In this document: positions 35,763-46,655 of the stretch, piece by piece
Numbering within the stretch: the first letter of the stretch is position 1
Layout: every line of letters starts with the position of its first letter
Assembly (NCBI RefSeq): GCF_048544455.1
Contig: NC_133534.1
Span: 223,042,292-223,106,291, forward strand
Source: Silene latifolia
Lineage: Eukaryota > Streptophyta > Magnoliopsida > Caryophyllales > Caryophyllaceae
Length of the DNA: 64,000 bases
Reading direction: 5' to 3'
The notes under the pieces: generated by a model
What the model was told of the DNA's origin: nothing
The model's input: only the letters and a program-made list of their open reading frames with translations
The model's database searches: none
Position numbers and translations under genes: made by a program

Positions 35763-38397
35763 TTGGCTCCCGAACAGCTGAAGCTATCTGAGACGCCGGG
35801 TGAGCCTGATGACGACCGCCCGTCTCCCTATGCCTGTTGCTGCTTACCATCAGCAGCGGTAGCCGCATCTTCTTCGATGGGCCACCCAGCGGCGTTCTTA
35901 GCAGCCTCAGCTTCAGCAGCCTCAGCCTTAGCCTCGGCAGCCTCAGCTGCCCTTGCCCTCTCGGCTTCCTCCTTCGTCGCCTTAGTCTTCTCAAAGAAGG
36001 GCTACACTCTCGCGGCCGCCTCTTTTTCTATCTTCACCCTCACCGCCTCCTTGGCCTTCTCCTCCACGGCCTTCTCCTTGGCTTCGAGCTTATCGTCAAA
36101 CAGCTCGTCAAATTTGCCCCACGGAAAGGAACCAGCAAGAGGGAAGAGCTCCTCAATCACTTCCCTGGCAGCTTCTTCGGCCAGATCCCGGAATTCGGTG
36201 CACATGTTAGGGAGCATTTCGGTTTGGAGCATCTCAATGTCGTCCTCCTTTTGTCTAATAATGGCCTCCTTGCTCCGAATCACCTTCCCCTGGATCTGAA
36301 ATCTGCCCCTAAATTCATTCCTCTGCTGGAGATAAAGGTCGGCGTGCCTCTGAACAAGGTCACACTTCTCCCGCAGCTTTGCAATTTCGGCCGCAGCAGC
36401 CTCGGCCTTGGCTCTCTCAGCAAGGACCTCCTTTTCGGCGTCCTCCCGAGTTTTCTCTCGCCCAAGAGCGCTTTCTCAAAGCATCTCCCCTAAGCCTCTC
36501 GCTCATCGAGGAGATCCAGCTTCGCCTTCGCGGCCACCTTCTTAGTGGCATCAAGCTCAAGAGCGGACTGAGCCACGGCCTTCTCCTGCTCTATAATTCG
36601 AGCACCGGTCAGCTCGTTCCATCTCGCCAGCTCACCGATCAACCTCGTGCTTCCCGCTACAAGCTGGGAGGGGGAAACCTTCTAGGATGAAGAGTCGATG
36701 GTGACGTTATGATCACCAGTCTGCGCAGGTTTCTCCTCCACTTGCTGCTCATTAAGAGCGACGGCCGACAGCGGCTGATCTGCAAAAATTAACGAAAGCA
36801 TCAGTATCAACATGCATAGGCATACCAGAGAGCCTGTCATCAGCAGAGCCTAATGAAGCAAGGCTAAACCGAGCCACGAGAATAGATCGGTACCATGCTT
36901 GGCCTTCTTGGCCGGGAGGACGCGTTTCCTCGCCGGCGAAGGCGACGGCGGTAGAGGCTGTCCCCTTTCTCTTACGGACAAGAGGAGACCCCTCCTCATC
37001 AGAGTCCTCCCCATTGGTGATATCAACGATCTCCACCGTTGCCTTCTGAATAGGGGGAATGGGAGGTGGAACTGATGTCGACGCCAACGCCGCCGAAGAC
37101 TTTGTTTTTCGCGTGTGGCACGTTACTAACAACCTTCGCCTGGGCCTCCACCACATTCAAGCTCCTCAGCTGCTGATCCATGAGATCATTCGGCGACGTC
37201 CTGCGGTCATGGGTTAGAGCCTTGGGATGCAAGTTAGCAACGGTTTTATCTTTATGCAGCCCCATCCTCCGAATGATATCCTCAGACAGGTCCGGTCCAA
37301 AGTGGTCTGCGAAGGAAACAAAGCAAGAGTTAAATAGAAGAAATGAATCGAAGTTCGAGAAACAGGAACATTGAGAGCGGTGATGGGCCTCACACCGACC
37401 CCACTCACCCTGTGCTAGGGCCGGTATGAGGCCGACATGGCAGAGCGGCTCATTCTGAAGGATGATATGCGTTGGGGGAATCCATCTTTTAGGCACTCCA
37501 CTCTTGTCCGCCTCAAAGAGCCTCATCGCCAGCCTCTCATCCTCCTTAAGAGGGACCTTGCTGGCATCCATCTTGAGCTTTTTCCGGGTGACCCATCTAT
37601 CGTGCTCCGCCTTAGTCTCACACCATGATTAACTTGGTTTGAAAGAAGGGCAATGGATAGTCATCCGGCACCTTAACGTACACCCACCGATCTTTCCAGT
37701 CCTTGCAAGAAGTAAGTTTGTCAACAGAGACATAACCCTGCTCCATTTGCACACTGTATCATCCGACGCGACCAGAGGTTGACGGCCGGAGATGATAAAG
37801 CCGGCGGAATAAATTCACCGTTGGGGCCTCTCCCTTGAAGAGACAAAGCCAGACAAAGCCGACTATGGTCCTCACAGCCAATGGGTGCAGTTGGGCAACA
37901 GCAACGTTCATGGCCTTAATAATGGCCATAACGTACTCATTCAGCGGAAACCGGAGCCCGTACTCCAAGTGCCGCATGTATACGCCGATGTGACCCGGTA
38001 GAGGGCAACAAACCGCCTGACCCTCCTCAGGGATAACAATGGTGTATCCCCTGCCAAAGAAAAAATGGCCCTCGAAAAATGTCTCGCCGGAACAACTAGC
38101 GAGCTTATGTGTCCAAGCACGGTCAAGGCGGACCTTACAGGCGTCACCGTGATCCATAACGTACTGCCTCCGCTCATTGGGACGAGCCTTTTCACCATCA
38201 TCACTAAAATCGTCCGCGTCAGAATCGACTTCATCGTCATCCTCCCATTCCTCCAAAATCTGAGGATCAACTTCGGGAGAAGGAGACCTAGGGTCCCCAA
38301 ACCTTATCGGGATAGCATCTAGTATTCCCTCCCCATCAAGACGCGACAGGGAACCCCCCGGCGCAGAAGTGCTAGTCCCAGCGTCAGCAGAAGACAT
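35763..38397 (-). pseudogene. Antisense ORF of B (PF04195-like domain plus coiled coil), with intron
   Basis: Starts at ATG 38397 with an acidic leader (EEWEDDDEVDSDADD). The PF04195-like domain follows: LASCSG, FGRGYTIVIPEEG, HLEYGLRFPLNEYVM and QLHPLAVRTIVGFVWLC, all open to 37759. A frameshift then leads to the frame 37571-37409 (KLKMDASKV, PLCHVGLIPALAQ). A GT-AG intron at 37307-37408 joins DHFGPDLSEDIIRRMGL. The C-terminal coiled coil (about 36690-35990) has MLPNMCTEFRDLAEEA and SFPWGKFDELFDDK, matching A. Further frame breaks lie near 37030 and 36490, and a stop lies near 36002. The first 213 codons are better preserved than in A. Function unknown. Confidence 0.78.
37307..37408 (-). other. 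Putative spliceosomal intron of the antisense ORF in B
   Basis: Minus-strand donor gtgagt, T-rich tract and acceptor ccttcgcag, 102 bp. Same position as the 101-bp intron in A. Confidence 0.75.
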
Positions 38398-38570
38398 GAT
38401 AGCAGTGGTTATTTAACAAAATAAGGAGGAAATTTGTTTGTTTACCTTGAAGAAAAACACCCGCCGGAGTAGCAACTCTGAAAATTAGAAGACAAAGAAG
38501 CCCTTGAAAGTTTAGAGAGAAGAAAATTTTGGAGTGTGAAATTGATGGCCAATTTCACGGAATAACTGTC

Positions 38571-38580
38571 CTATTTATAG
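38571..38580 (-). promoter_or_regulatory. TATA box of the antisense ORF in B
   Basis: Minus-strand ctataaatag about 175-180 bases upstream of ATG 38397, matching the box in A. Confidence 0.55.
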
Positions 38581-39052
38581 GGAAAAGCCCATGAAGAAGG
38601 ACCAATCAGAGAACAGCCCATGGAGCACCAGCCAATCAGCAAATAGACACGTGTCAGACATGCAACCATGGAAAGTCAATCGTCGCAACAGTCAAACGTC
38701 AATCAATGCAACAGTGACCAAGCGTCTTCAACACGCCCCTTCATATCTCTCTGCCTATTCATCTTCCTCAACAAATTCGTCGTATCTGTTCTCCGCCGGC
38801 CACATGATCAACCAAGCTAAGTAGCACGGCCGGGGCAATCAAAAACAACAAGACACTCAACCCCGGTCTCGGCGTCAATACTTTCTTCCACATCGGATGC
38901 CCTTTATACATCCATGCGGAGGGGGATATATATGGTACGGCCTAATAAGAACCAGGCCGAGATAGAAGAAGCCGTCTGAAAAGTTTGAGAAATTACTTGC
39001 GCAGAATATACGCTCAAAGCATACATCGGAGCCCATACCACGGCATAGACTA

Positions 39053-39066
39053 CGCTGGGGGCAAAT
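39053..39066 (+). promoter_or_regulatory. Polypurine tract of B
   Basis: cgctgggggcaaat directly before the 3' LTR; the same sequence is found in A. Confidence 0.8.
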
Positions 39067-39623
39067 TGATGGGGCATATTCTGCACCGCTGACCAAGTCA
39101 ACATATTGAGCAAGGTCAAGGATATCCACAGCAAAGTCAACAACTTAGACAGTCTAGCCGATGCAACCCCTGGCAACCAGCCAGCCGGGACACATATCCG
39201 CGTACTCATATCCAAGACCCTCGGCCGGCCTGCCATGGGTCCATCGGCCGAGGGTAGAACGGTCTTTCCATCTGCTAGCCACTTGGCCACTTGGCCACTA
39301 CGTGACAAAAGGTGAAAGCCTATAAATACTCCTCAACCTTCATTGAGGAAAGGATCCACATTCTAACCTAAGAATTACTATTCATCTGGTAATATCGCCC
39401 TTATCTCTCTACAATACGCATTTAGCCAAGTAACAGCTTATCCCTCTAAGTTTACTGACTTGAGCGTCGGAGTGAGTACGCTTGACACAAAGCCAAGCCC
39501 TCAGTTCGTTCATTGTTGCAGGAGAGGCCGTGAGGAACGATAGAGACGAGGGATCCAACTCAAGACATCATTCTACAAGCCACAGGTGGTAACAATACTT
39601 GCCCTGGAATTACACCCGGAACA
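39067..39623 (+). repeat. B 3' LTR
   Basis: 557 bp. It lacks about 25 bases present near 31550-31600 in the 5' LTR; otherwise nearly identical. Confidence 0.95.
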
Positions 39624-39690
39624 AAAGCTTATTAAGAGATCGTCTCTTAGAAGACCTACTCAATGAATAATATTGTTATAATATTTACTA

Positions 39691-39948
39691 CTCCCTCCAT
39701 TCAACTCCACTTTGCAACTTTCTATTTTGCGCACTATTCACAAGCGGACATTCAACTTCAATTTTCTCTCGATACATAAGTGAAAATATATTCATGTGGG
39801 ATCTTATTTGATTCGTCTTTAAGAGTAGATTAAAAATATCTAACTTTTATAATTTTTGCAAATACGCAGCTAATGATATTTATCGTGTAAAAGCTGCGTT
39901 GACAAACGTGATAAAAGAAACTTGTAAAGTGGAGTTGAATGGAGGGAG
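39691..39948. mobile_element. Stowaway-like MITE, copy 1 (258 bp)
   Basis: Starts ctccctccattcaactccac, ends in its complement, and is flanked by TA. Its length and sequence are nearly the same as copy 2 in the syntaxin intron. Confidence 0.92.
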
Positions 39949-40101
39949 TATTATTATTGGTATTAATTTTATTATTATTATAATCTTTTATTTTTATTTC
40001 AGTTCAGTTCAGGTGTATTAAGTTCAGTTCAATTCAGATCCATTAAGTTCAATTCAGTTCAATTCAATTTAGACAATTTCAGTCCAAAAAAAAACTGTGC
40101 C

Positions 40102-40555
40102 TAAGTTGTTACACAAATTCTCATTGAAGACATGACATATCCGTCATGTTTGAAGACGGATACCATTTTACCTCACAATGATACTCCACTTTTTTTCTCT
40201 CTCGCAACACTATTCATTGTCCCCTTTCTCCACTAACCCATTTTTTCTACATTTTATCTCACAAAATATCAATATCGAAATAGAAGCCGTCAAATGAGGA
40301 GACCAATTGAAGTTGTTAATTAAGGAGCAGAGCAAAGTCTGAATTCTGAAACGGTGCTCCTTTGTAGGAGAGCTCCACTATTGTAATTGTAAAATCCCCA
40401 ATTCTACAGTGATCATCTCCAGATCTATCAATCTTTCCAACAAATTTCATTTCATTATCCTTTTAATCTCCAACCCTTAAATCATTTATCCTAACCATTA
40501 GGGTTACTGAATACATTCCGATCTCATCAAAATCAATTAATTAATTAATTCGATT
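40102..40555 (+). promoter_or_regulatory. Upstream region and probable 5' UTR of the syntaxin gene
   Basis: Ends with a CT-rich then ttaattaattaatt stretch just before the ATG. At about 40117-40170 lies a fragment (tccgtcatg...gacggatacc) similar to one at 47925. No TATA box is clear enough to name. Confidence 0.4.
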
Positions 40556-43500
40556 ATGAGGAACTCCCAATCGTCTTACAGAGATCGAACACAGGAATTT
40601 CATAGCATTGCGGAAACCCTTAAGAAATCCTCATCATCATCATCGACGTCTTCGCCATCGCCATTACAATCGTCGCAAAATGGGCCCAGTAGTAGCGGTG
40701 TTTCACAGCAGCCGGGAAATGGATCTAGATCCGCTATACAATCTGAGTTCAATAAACGGGCTTCTAAGATCGGCTTGGGTATCCATCAGACTTCTCAGAA
40801 GCTTGCCAAATTAGCTAAATGTCAGTTTTTCATTTCTCTATTTATCGTATTTTACTGTTTTTATGCATTTTCCATATGGAAGTTGATTCATGATTGGATT
40901 GTGAATTCTTGTGTTGAGAGGTTATGGAAGTTTCTGGTTATCCCTTGCCAAATTAGCTAAATGTCAGTTTTTTATTTAATGTATGCTGATAAATGGTTGT
41001 GAATTTGTGGTTTTGATTCAACATAAGCAATTGTTGTTATTAGGTAGGTTGCTGGTTATTCCTTGCTTGGGCGCTTGGCCGTAGTTGTATACTCCCTCCA
41101 TTCAACTCCACTTTACAACTTTCTATTTTGCGCACTATTCACAAACGGACATTCAACTTCAATTTTCTCTCGATATATAAGTGAAAATATATTCATGTGT
41201 GATCTTATTTGATTCGTCTTTAAGAGTATATTAAAAATATTTAACTTCTATAATTTTTGCAAATATGCAGCTAATGATATTTATCGTGTAAAAGGTGCGT
41301 TGGCAAACGTGATAAAAGAAAGTTGTAAAGTGGAGTTGAATGGAGGGAGTACTTCTATATAGTTTATCTGTTTATGTGTGGATTGTTAGGAGGGCGTTGA
41401 TTCGTGTTGCGATGTTGCCATTTTGAGCAAATAGGCAAATTTAGGCACACCCTACCCTTTGCTTGATGTTTGTGATATGGATATTAGGTGCTCAAGGAAA
41501 AACAAAAGATGAGCATCTGACTTCGCAAGCGAAGTTGCCTATATAAAATATGATTGGTTGAATGTCAGGGTTAATAAAACATGCTTGATACCGGGTTTTA
41601 GTTGGACTTGTTGTAAATGAAGGATAAGACGTTGACCATGAAAACAAAACTTCAAAGCTGCTGATTAAAGTGAGGACACAGAGAATAAAAGAAGAGAGAA
41701 AAACTCGGGTCACACTATAATTTGATAAACTGAGAATTGAATTTCCAAACAAAGTTTGTGTGTTTGAAATACCCTCTCTTCAGGGAAGTTTTTTCTTTTA
41801 GGCAATCTCTTCTACATGGTGCCACATTTTATATTGGTGGTCGAATTAGGTCTGTTTATCTTTGTTTCAATCTGAGATTTTTATGTACGAGTATGTCAGA
41901 AAGTTGAACTGGAGTTCTGGAGTGAAAAAATTCTGTATATGTTTACTCTTTGTTACGTAATGATGGGACTTCTTTTATACTTGTCTGTTTGATCAAGATG
42001 GATTGATACATTGATCTGATTATTGGAATGTCCTAGATTATTTAGACTGCTAGTGTCTATTAGCAATTTCTTTCTTGCACTCCCAATAGGGGGTGCGTAG
42101 CTCTGCTGAGAAAGTGGGAGTAGAAGATGATGCAAAGGATGCTTTTGGTGCTGTTTTGAAGTGTATTTTTCGTTTCTTTGATGAATAAACCTGTGCTGTG
42201 CAGTGGCAAAGAGGAGGTCTGTCTTTGATGATCCAGCTCTTGAAATTCAAGAGCTGACTGCAGTTATCAAGCAGGATATTACTGCACTTAATTCAGCCGT
42301 GGTAGATCTGCAGCTTTTATGCAACACCCAAAATGAAAGTGGAAACTTCTCTACTGACACCTCTAGTCATTCCACTACAGTTGTAGATAACCTTAAGAAT
42401 CGCCTAATGACTGCAACCAAGGAGTTTAAAGAAGTTCTTACTTTGCGAACTGAGGTATTGTACGTAACTATTGCTGGGGTTTTGATCAAAATTTTCCTCT
42501 CCTTTGTTTATTTTTTCCTTATGTAATGTTTCTAATCGTATGTGCAGAATTTAAAGGTCGATGTGAATAGAAGGCAGTTATTTTCCGCAAATGCATCAAA
42601 GGAACCCACAAATCCTTTTGTTCGGCAGCGTCCATTGGCAACCAAGTCAGCAGCCAGCGAGTCCCCTGCTCCTCCTCCATGGGTAAACGGTGCATCATCT
42701 TCATCCGCACTATTTCCAAGGTACATATCTGCCCTTCTCTTGGTGGTTGTGCATTAAGATTTGACAACCATGTCCTCTAACGACAATGATTGTTTCTCAT
42801 AGAAATGATTCCATGGGTAGGCTATGACAGGCTTGCTTTGAGAATTTGAGGGTATTAGCTACTAATCGTTTGGATTCCAGACTAATTGAGGAAGTTTGTT
42901 CTTGTTGTTTGCACCGATATGCTCCATTAAGTGGCCAAGGGAGCTAATTTTCACCCAGCATGCCTAGAAATCAAAGAAGTAACATTGTCACCGACAATCC
43001 ACGGGCGTAAATTTGTGTCATATTCTGACTCCTGTTTCTTAACCCATGTCTAATACTCCAACCAACCTGTTTTTACTGAGTACGGGCTATAAAGACTGTT
43101 AATTCCATTTATATTGCCCCCATTTGACTAGAGGTCATATTTATTATTTAGTGGTAGAATATAATTACTAGTTTAATACCCCTTTAGTTAGAGTCTTAGA
43201 GATACAATATTTCCTTTCCATTCCCTAGCCAGTAGAGTATCTTAGTTATTTAGGTATAAAATGAGATGTTTTTTTTCCTGTACTAGTTAGAGAAAAGGGC
43301 TTATTATTTTGGATGGAGTCAAAAAGGAAATGATGACAATATAAACGGCATGAGAAAATTATTAACATTAGTCGACCCTAAACAACTGTAAACTGGATGC
43401 TAGTAAAAGTACACAAGGCGACAACTGAAGACCTGAAGTCACTGGTCTCTTATATTGGACGCTTCGTTGCGCTTACTGAAATTGTTGTAGATCGATGAAA

Positions 43501-44931
43501 ACCCTTTCTGGTGCTTCTGGAGCTAAGGGAGTATAGAATAGTATGAAGTTTCCGTAAATCTATTTTTGAGTGGAAAATCTAAAGATCTTTCTATAAAATC
43601 TATTTGTTTCTTAAAGAGATGGATTTTTGAGTCGGTTCTCCATGGGAGCTAGTGAGTGCAGTTGTTTATAGTGCACTTTACCATCAACTTCTACGGTTCT
43701 ACCTAGCTGTTTGAAATAAAAATGCAAGTTTACATTTTTGTTCAGACATTGACTTAAGCGTTGAGCTCATGATTTAATCATCGAGTTCATGACGTAAAAC
43801 TTTATGGTATCAGCATGCCATGACACTTAATTTTATAAATTTTCAGGAAACAAGCAGATGGAGAGTCTCAGCCATTGCTGCAACAGCAGGGACAACAGCA
43901 GCAACAAATGGTTCCACTGCAGGACACTTTTATGCAAAGTAGAGCTGAAGCCCTTCAAAATGTCGAATCTACAATTCATGAACTAAGTAATATTTTTACC
44001 CAATTGGCAAACATGGTGTCTCAACAGGGAGAGATTGCAATCAGGTTTGTTTGCCCCCTTTCTTTTCTGCCTTTTTTCGTCTTTCGTAGTCTTGTAGGAC
44101 ATGATGTTGTTCCAATGTTCAATTTACTTGCCTTAAAACTCATAATTGGCACATGGCTCATATTTTTGTCGGTTATTAAGATTATAGTCACGCATTGAAA
44201 TTGCATTATACTTTATTTCCATTGGCCCAGACATTTTCTCTTGGTAAATTGATTTTTCCTGGTTATTATTTATTAATCTTTCATTATGTTAACAAAGAGG
44301 TTTTTATTTGAATCCTCGTCTTTGAAACAAACCTCTTCATGTTTCACGGATATTTCATTTTTCTAGTAGGAGAGAAAATGCAATAGGTAGGACAAACTCT
44401 TAAAAGTTCTCCCTTAATGGCCTTTAGTGACCATATTGTAGTCATATAAGTATTCTACTCCTCCAAGCAACATTTATCTTTGTTGAGACATCTTTGACGA
44501 ACCTTACAAATATTAGCTTGTAAAAGAGAATTATGGAGTCCTAGCTAATGTGTAATGGCTAGAGTCGCTAGACGCGGGAAAAATAACATGATCCGGTTTT
44601 GTTCCGCACAAGAAAAACCCAAATATGACCTGAAATTCGAATTGACCCGTACGTGCCCCGAATGATTCGTTTGCTCGATCTACCGCTAATACACCTTATT
44701 ATGCGTTTGTTTCCAAATGCGTCATTTTACTTTGAATGGCATCATAATCCGAATACTACTGTCATGAGCAGGATTGATGAGAATATGGAGGAAACTCTAG
44801 CAAATGTTGATGGTGCGCAAAACCAGCTGGTCAGGTACTTTAACAGTATATCCTCAAACAGATGGCTGATGATCAAGATATTCTTTGTATTGATCGTATT
44901 TTTGATGTTCTTCCTCTTTTTTGTTGCATAA
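40556..44931 (+). CDS. SYP32: Syntaxin of the SYP3 class (SED5-like Golgi Qa-SNARE), five exons
   Basis: Exons, all with GT-AG junctions and consistent phase: 40556-40820, 42204-42454, 42548-42720, 43847-44044, 44772-44931. They give 348 residues, close to the usual size of plant SYP32. The N-terminus has the RDRTQEF motif typical of SED5/syntaxin 5, then a Ser-rich linker. An Habc region follows (KRRSVFDDPALEIQELT, IKQDITALN), then a Gln-rich spacer. The SNARE helix is at about residues 250-326, with the central glutamine in SQQGE (about residue 290). The last 22 residues form the tail anchor. Known role of the family: vesicle fusion at the cis-Golgi. Intron 1 (1383 bp) holds a Stowaway MITE. 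The exon set is undamaged, so this is probably a working gene. Confidence 0.93.
41092..41349. mobile_element. Stowaway-like MITE, copy 2 (258 bp), in syntaxin intron 1
   Basis: Same ends and length as copy 1, flanked by TA. It lies well away from both splice sites of intron 1. Confidence 0.92.
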
Positions 44932-46523
44932 ATGTTTAGAAGAGACTCTTTGTTTGAGTATATACATTGAGAAAATCTAATGAACTATTAAGGGAAGTTT
45001 GTGCTGTTAATTGGAGCTCTCTGCCTCTGTTTTTTTGGTTATTTTGGGGGGAAGCGATGTTGTTTGAAATGTTTAAAATAGGGAATTTTATATGAGGGAA
45101 CACTGTTAATTTGTAATCTCACGTTTATTGTAAACGATATTCAGGGTATTGAAACTGCTAGATAAAATATTCTTTTTTCTCCGTCTCTTGCTGTTATGGA
45201 GAGCCATAAGGTCTTCATTCTAGGCAGATGGTCATTTATTTTATTTAATTTTTTGTAAAAAGGCAGACCTTCACTCATTTATAAGAATTAAGGTAGACGC
45301 AGCTTTGAGAACTGTAGGGCTATATAGTAGTATCAATCTTCAATCCAAGCTGAATCAGTAGGGATCTGAGAAGTGGTGAAATGGACCCTGACACTTTAGC
45401 TATGCGCCTATGCACAAGTTTGTGTACTTTCCGACTGCCTTCAGGTGGTCTTGCGGGTTTACGAAGGTGCATCAAGAAGTCACTATGTCAATAATGTGGA
45501 CGAAGATATGCTTTTGTTTGCACCACATTTTCATTGTTTCTCCCTTACCACGGAGTTAGAGTAATATTCCAAGCAACTTAAAAGTTTTGAGTACTCTACA
45601 ATAGATCGACCACTCAAAACATGACATAATATCATTTGCTAAAGGCTTTTAACTCTCTAAAACAATCTCCCCAAGTCTTGTAGTTTTTATATTATTACTC
45701 ACCCATTCAACAATTATTACCCCATTTCTCCATTATATGTGAGAGATATTATATTGAAGTGGGGTGATAATTGTTGAATGGAGGGAGTATATACTATGAG
45801 TACCTAAATTACTTGTTCTAATCTACTTTTTCGTATTGACAGTTTATTCACCTGTCATTTTTAGGCATTCCAATGATTCAATCTATCTGTACCAAAAAAA
45901 AAAAAATGATTCAATCTATGCAGTTGCCATTTTGTGAGAGAGTAAACTTTAGATTGTCACTCATCATTGACCAGCTATAACAAAGGTCTCACTTCATACG
46001 GTCATTTTCATCTGAAGGCTTTAGATGGGTCATATGTGACCATTTTTTTTTTAACAAAAAGTTACCTGAACAACAAACACTAGTTACAACATTTTGTCAT
46101 TAAATGATCACATTTTACCATAAAAATGGTCACATCTGAAACCCCTTTAGACGGAATGGTCCATCTGAAATGAGAATTAGTGTAACTACGAACCAATTTT
46201 AAAGTCCATGATTTGTTTTAGAACACAAATTTATCACTGTAACAAACTAAATCACAATTTCTCCTACCTTGTTGCTGTGCTATTATATTTATGATCTTGA
46301 TTATCTGACCAAAAAAAGCACAACTTTTCTAATAATTTTTTAAAGAAACAAATAGGACATTAGTTGCTCGACGATACCCACCCGCTTAGTTACTGTAATT
46401 TTATTATTGTCAACTGATTTTGTTAGCAAGTAGGAAAATATGACCTTTTTCATATACTAATACTTAACTTAAAACCATTATTTCTGCTGTGTTTGTTGTC
46501 TCAGCAGAATCATATGACCTTAA
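44932..46523. other. Intergenic region between the syntaxin and cis-prenyltransferase genes
   Basis: No further gene seen. It contains a 90-bp MITE and an imperfect inverted repeat at about 45985-46180 (catatgtgaccattttt against aaaaatggtcacatctg). A ctcagcag acceptor-like site at about 46509 could end a 5' UTR intron of the next gene. Confidence 0.5.
45698..45787. mobile_element. Miniature Stowaway-like element (90 bp)
   Basis: Starts ctcacccattcaacaattat, ends in a near-perfect complement (ataattgttgaatggaggga), and is flanked by TA. Almost entirely a hairpin. Confidence 0.75.
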
Positions 46524-46655
46524 TTGCCTGCTATTATTCAGTTTCCTTGGTGCATGCTTTTAGTGCTCCTCTTTATTTATCTGCAAGAGATGGAGTTGTA
46601 TATATATGTACAAATAACGCTCAAGAGTTCGACAAATAACGCTTTGTTTTGGAGA

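Larger units (their letters stand above)
31454..39623 (+). mobile_element. B: pol-less Tat-lineage retrotransposon with antisense ORF
   Basis: 8,170 bp flanked by the duplication aaagc (31449-31453 and 39624-39628). LTRs are 582 and 557 bp. They differ by about six transitions and one roughly 25-bp indel, so insertion was recent. Order: 5' LTR, PBS, gag, protease, a long 164/108-bp array, antisense ORF (minus strand), PPT, 3' LTR. RT, RNase H and integrase are absent. It is the same family as A in opposite orientation. Confidence 0.95.
31227..39661. mobile_element. MULE-like MITE split by element B
   Basis: Two halves (31227-31453 and 39629-39661) total about 260 bp. The ends match inverted at about 19 of 27 positions around agagacg-tctct. 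The same 9-bp flank aatgaataa occurs at 31218-31226 and 39662-39670, the target size of Mutator-like elements. Confidence 0.75.
30300..40101. mobile_element. H: Harbinger/Tourist-like element split by later insertions
   Basis: Ends ggccctgttcttttggact (30300) and agtccaaaaaaaaactgtgcc (to 40101) are inverted repeats. Behind both ends lie runs of gttcagttcag in inverted orientation. The flanks share TAA (30297-30299 and 40102-40104), the target size of PIF/Harbinger elements. The interior is nearly pure A/T with TTA runs. Without B the element is about 1.6 kb and has no transposase. Confidence 0.6.
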
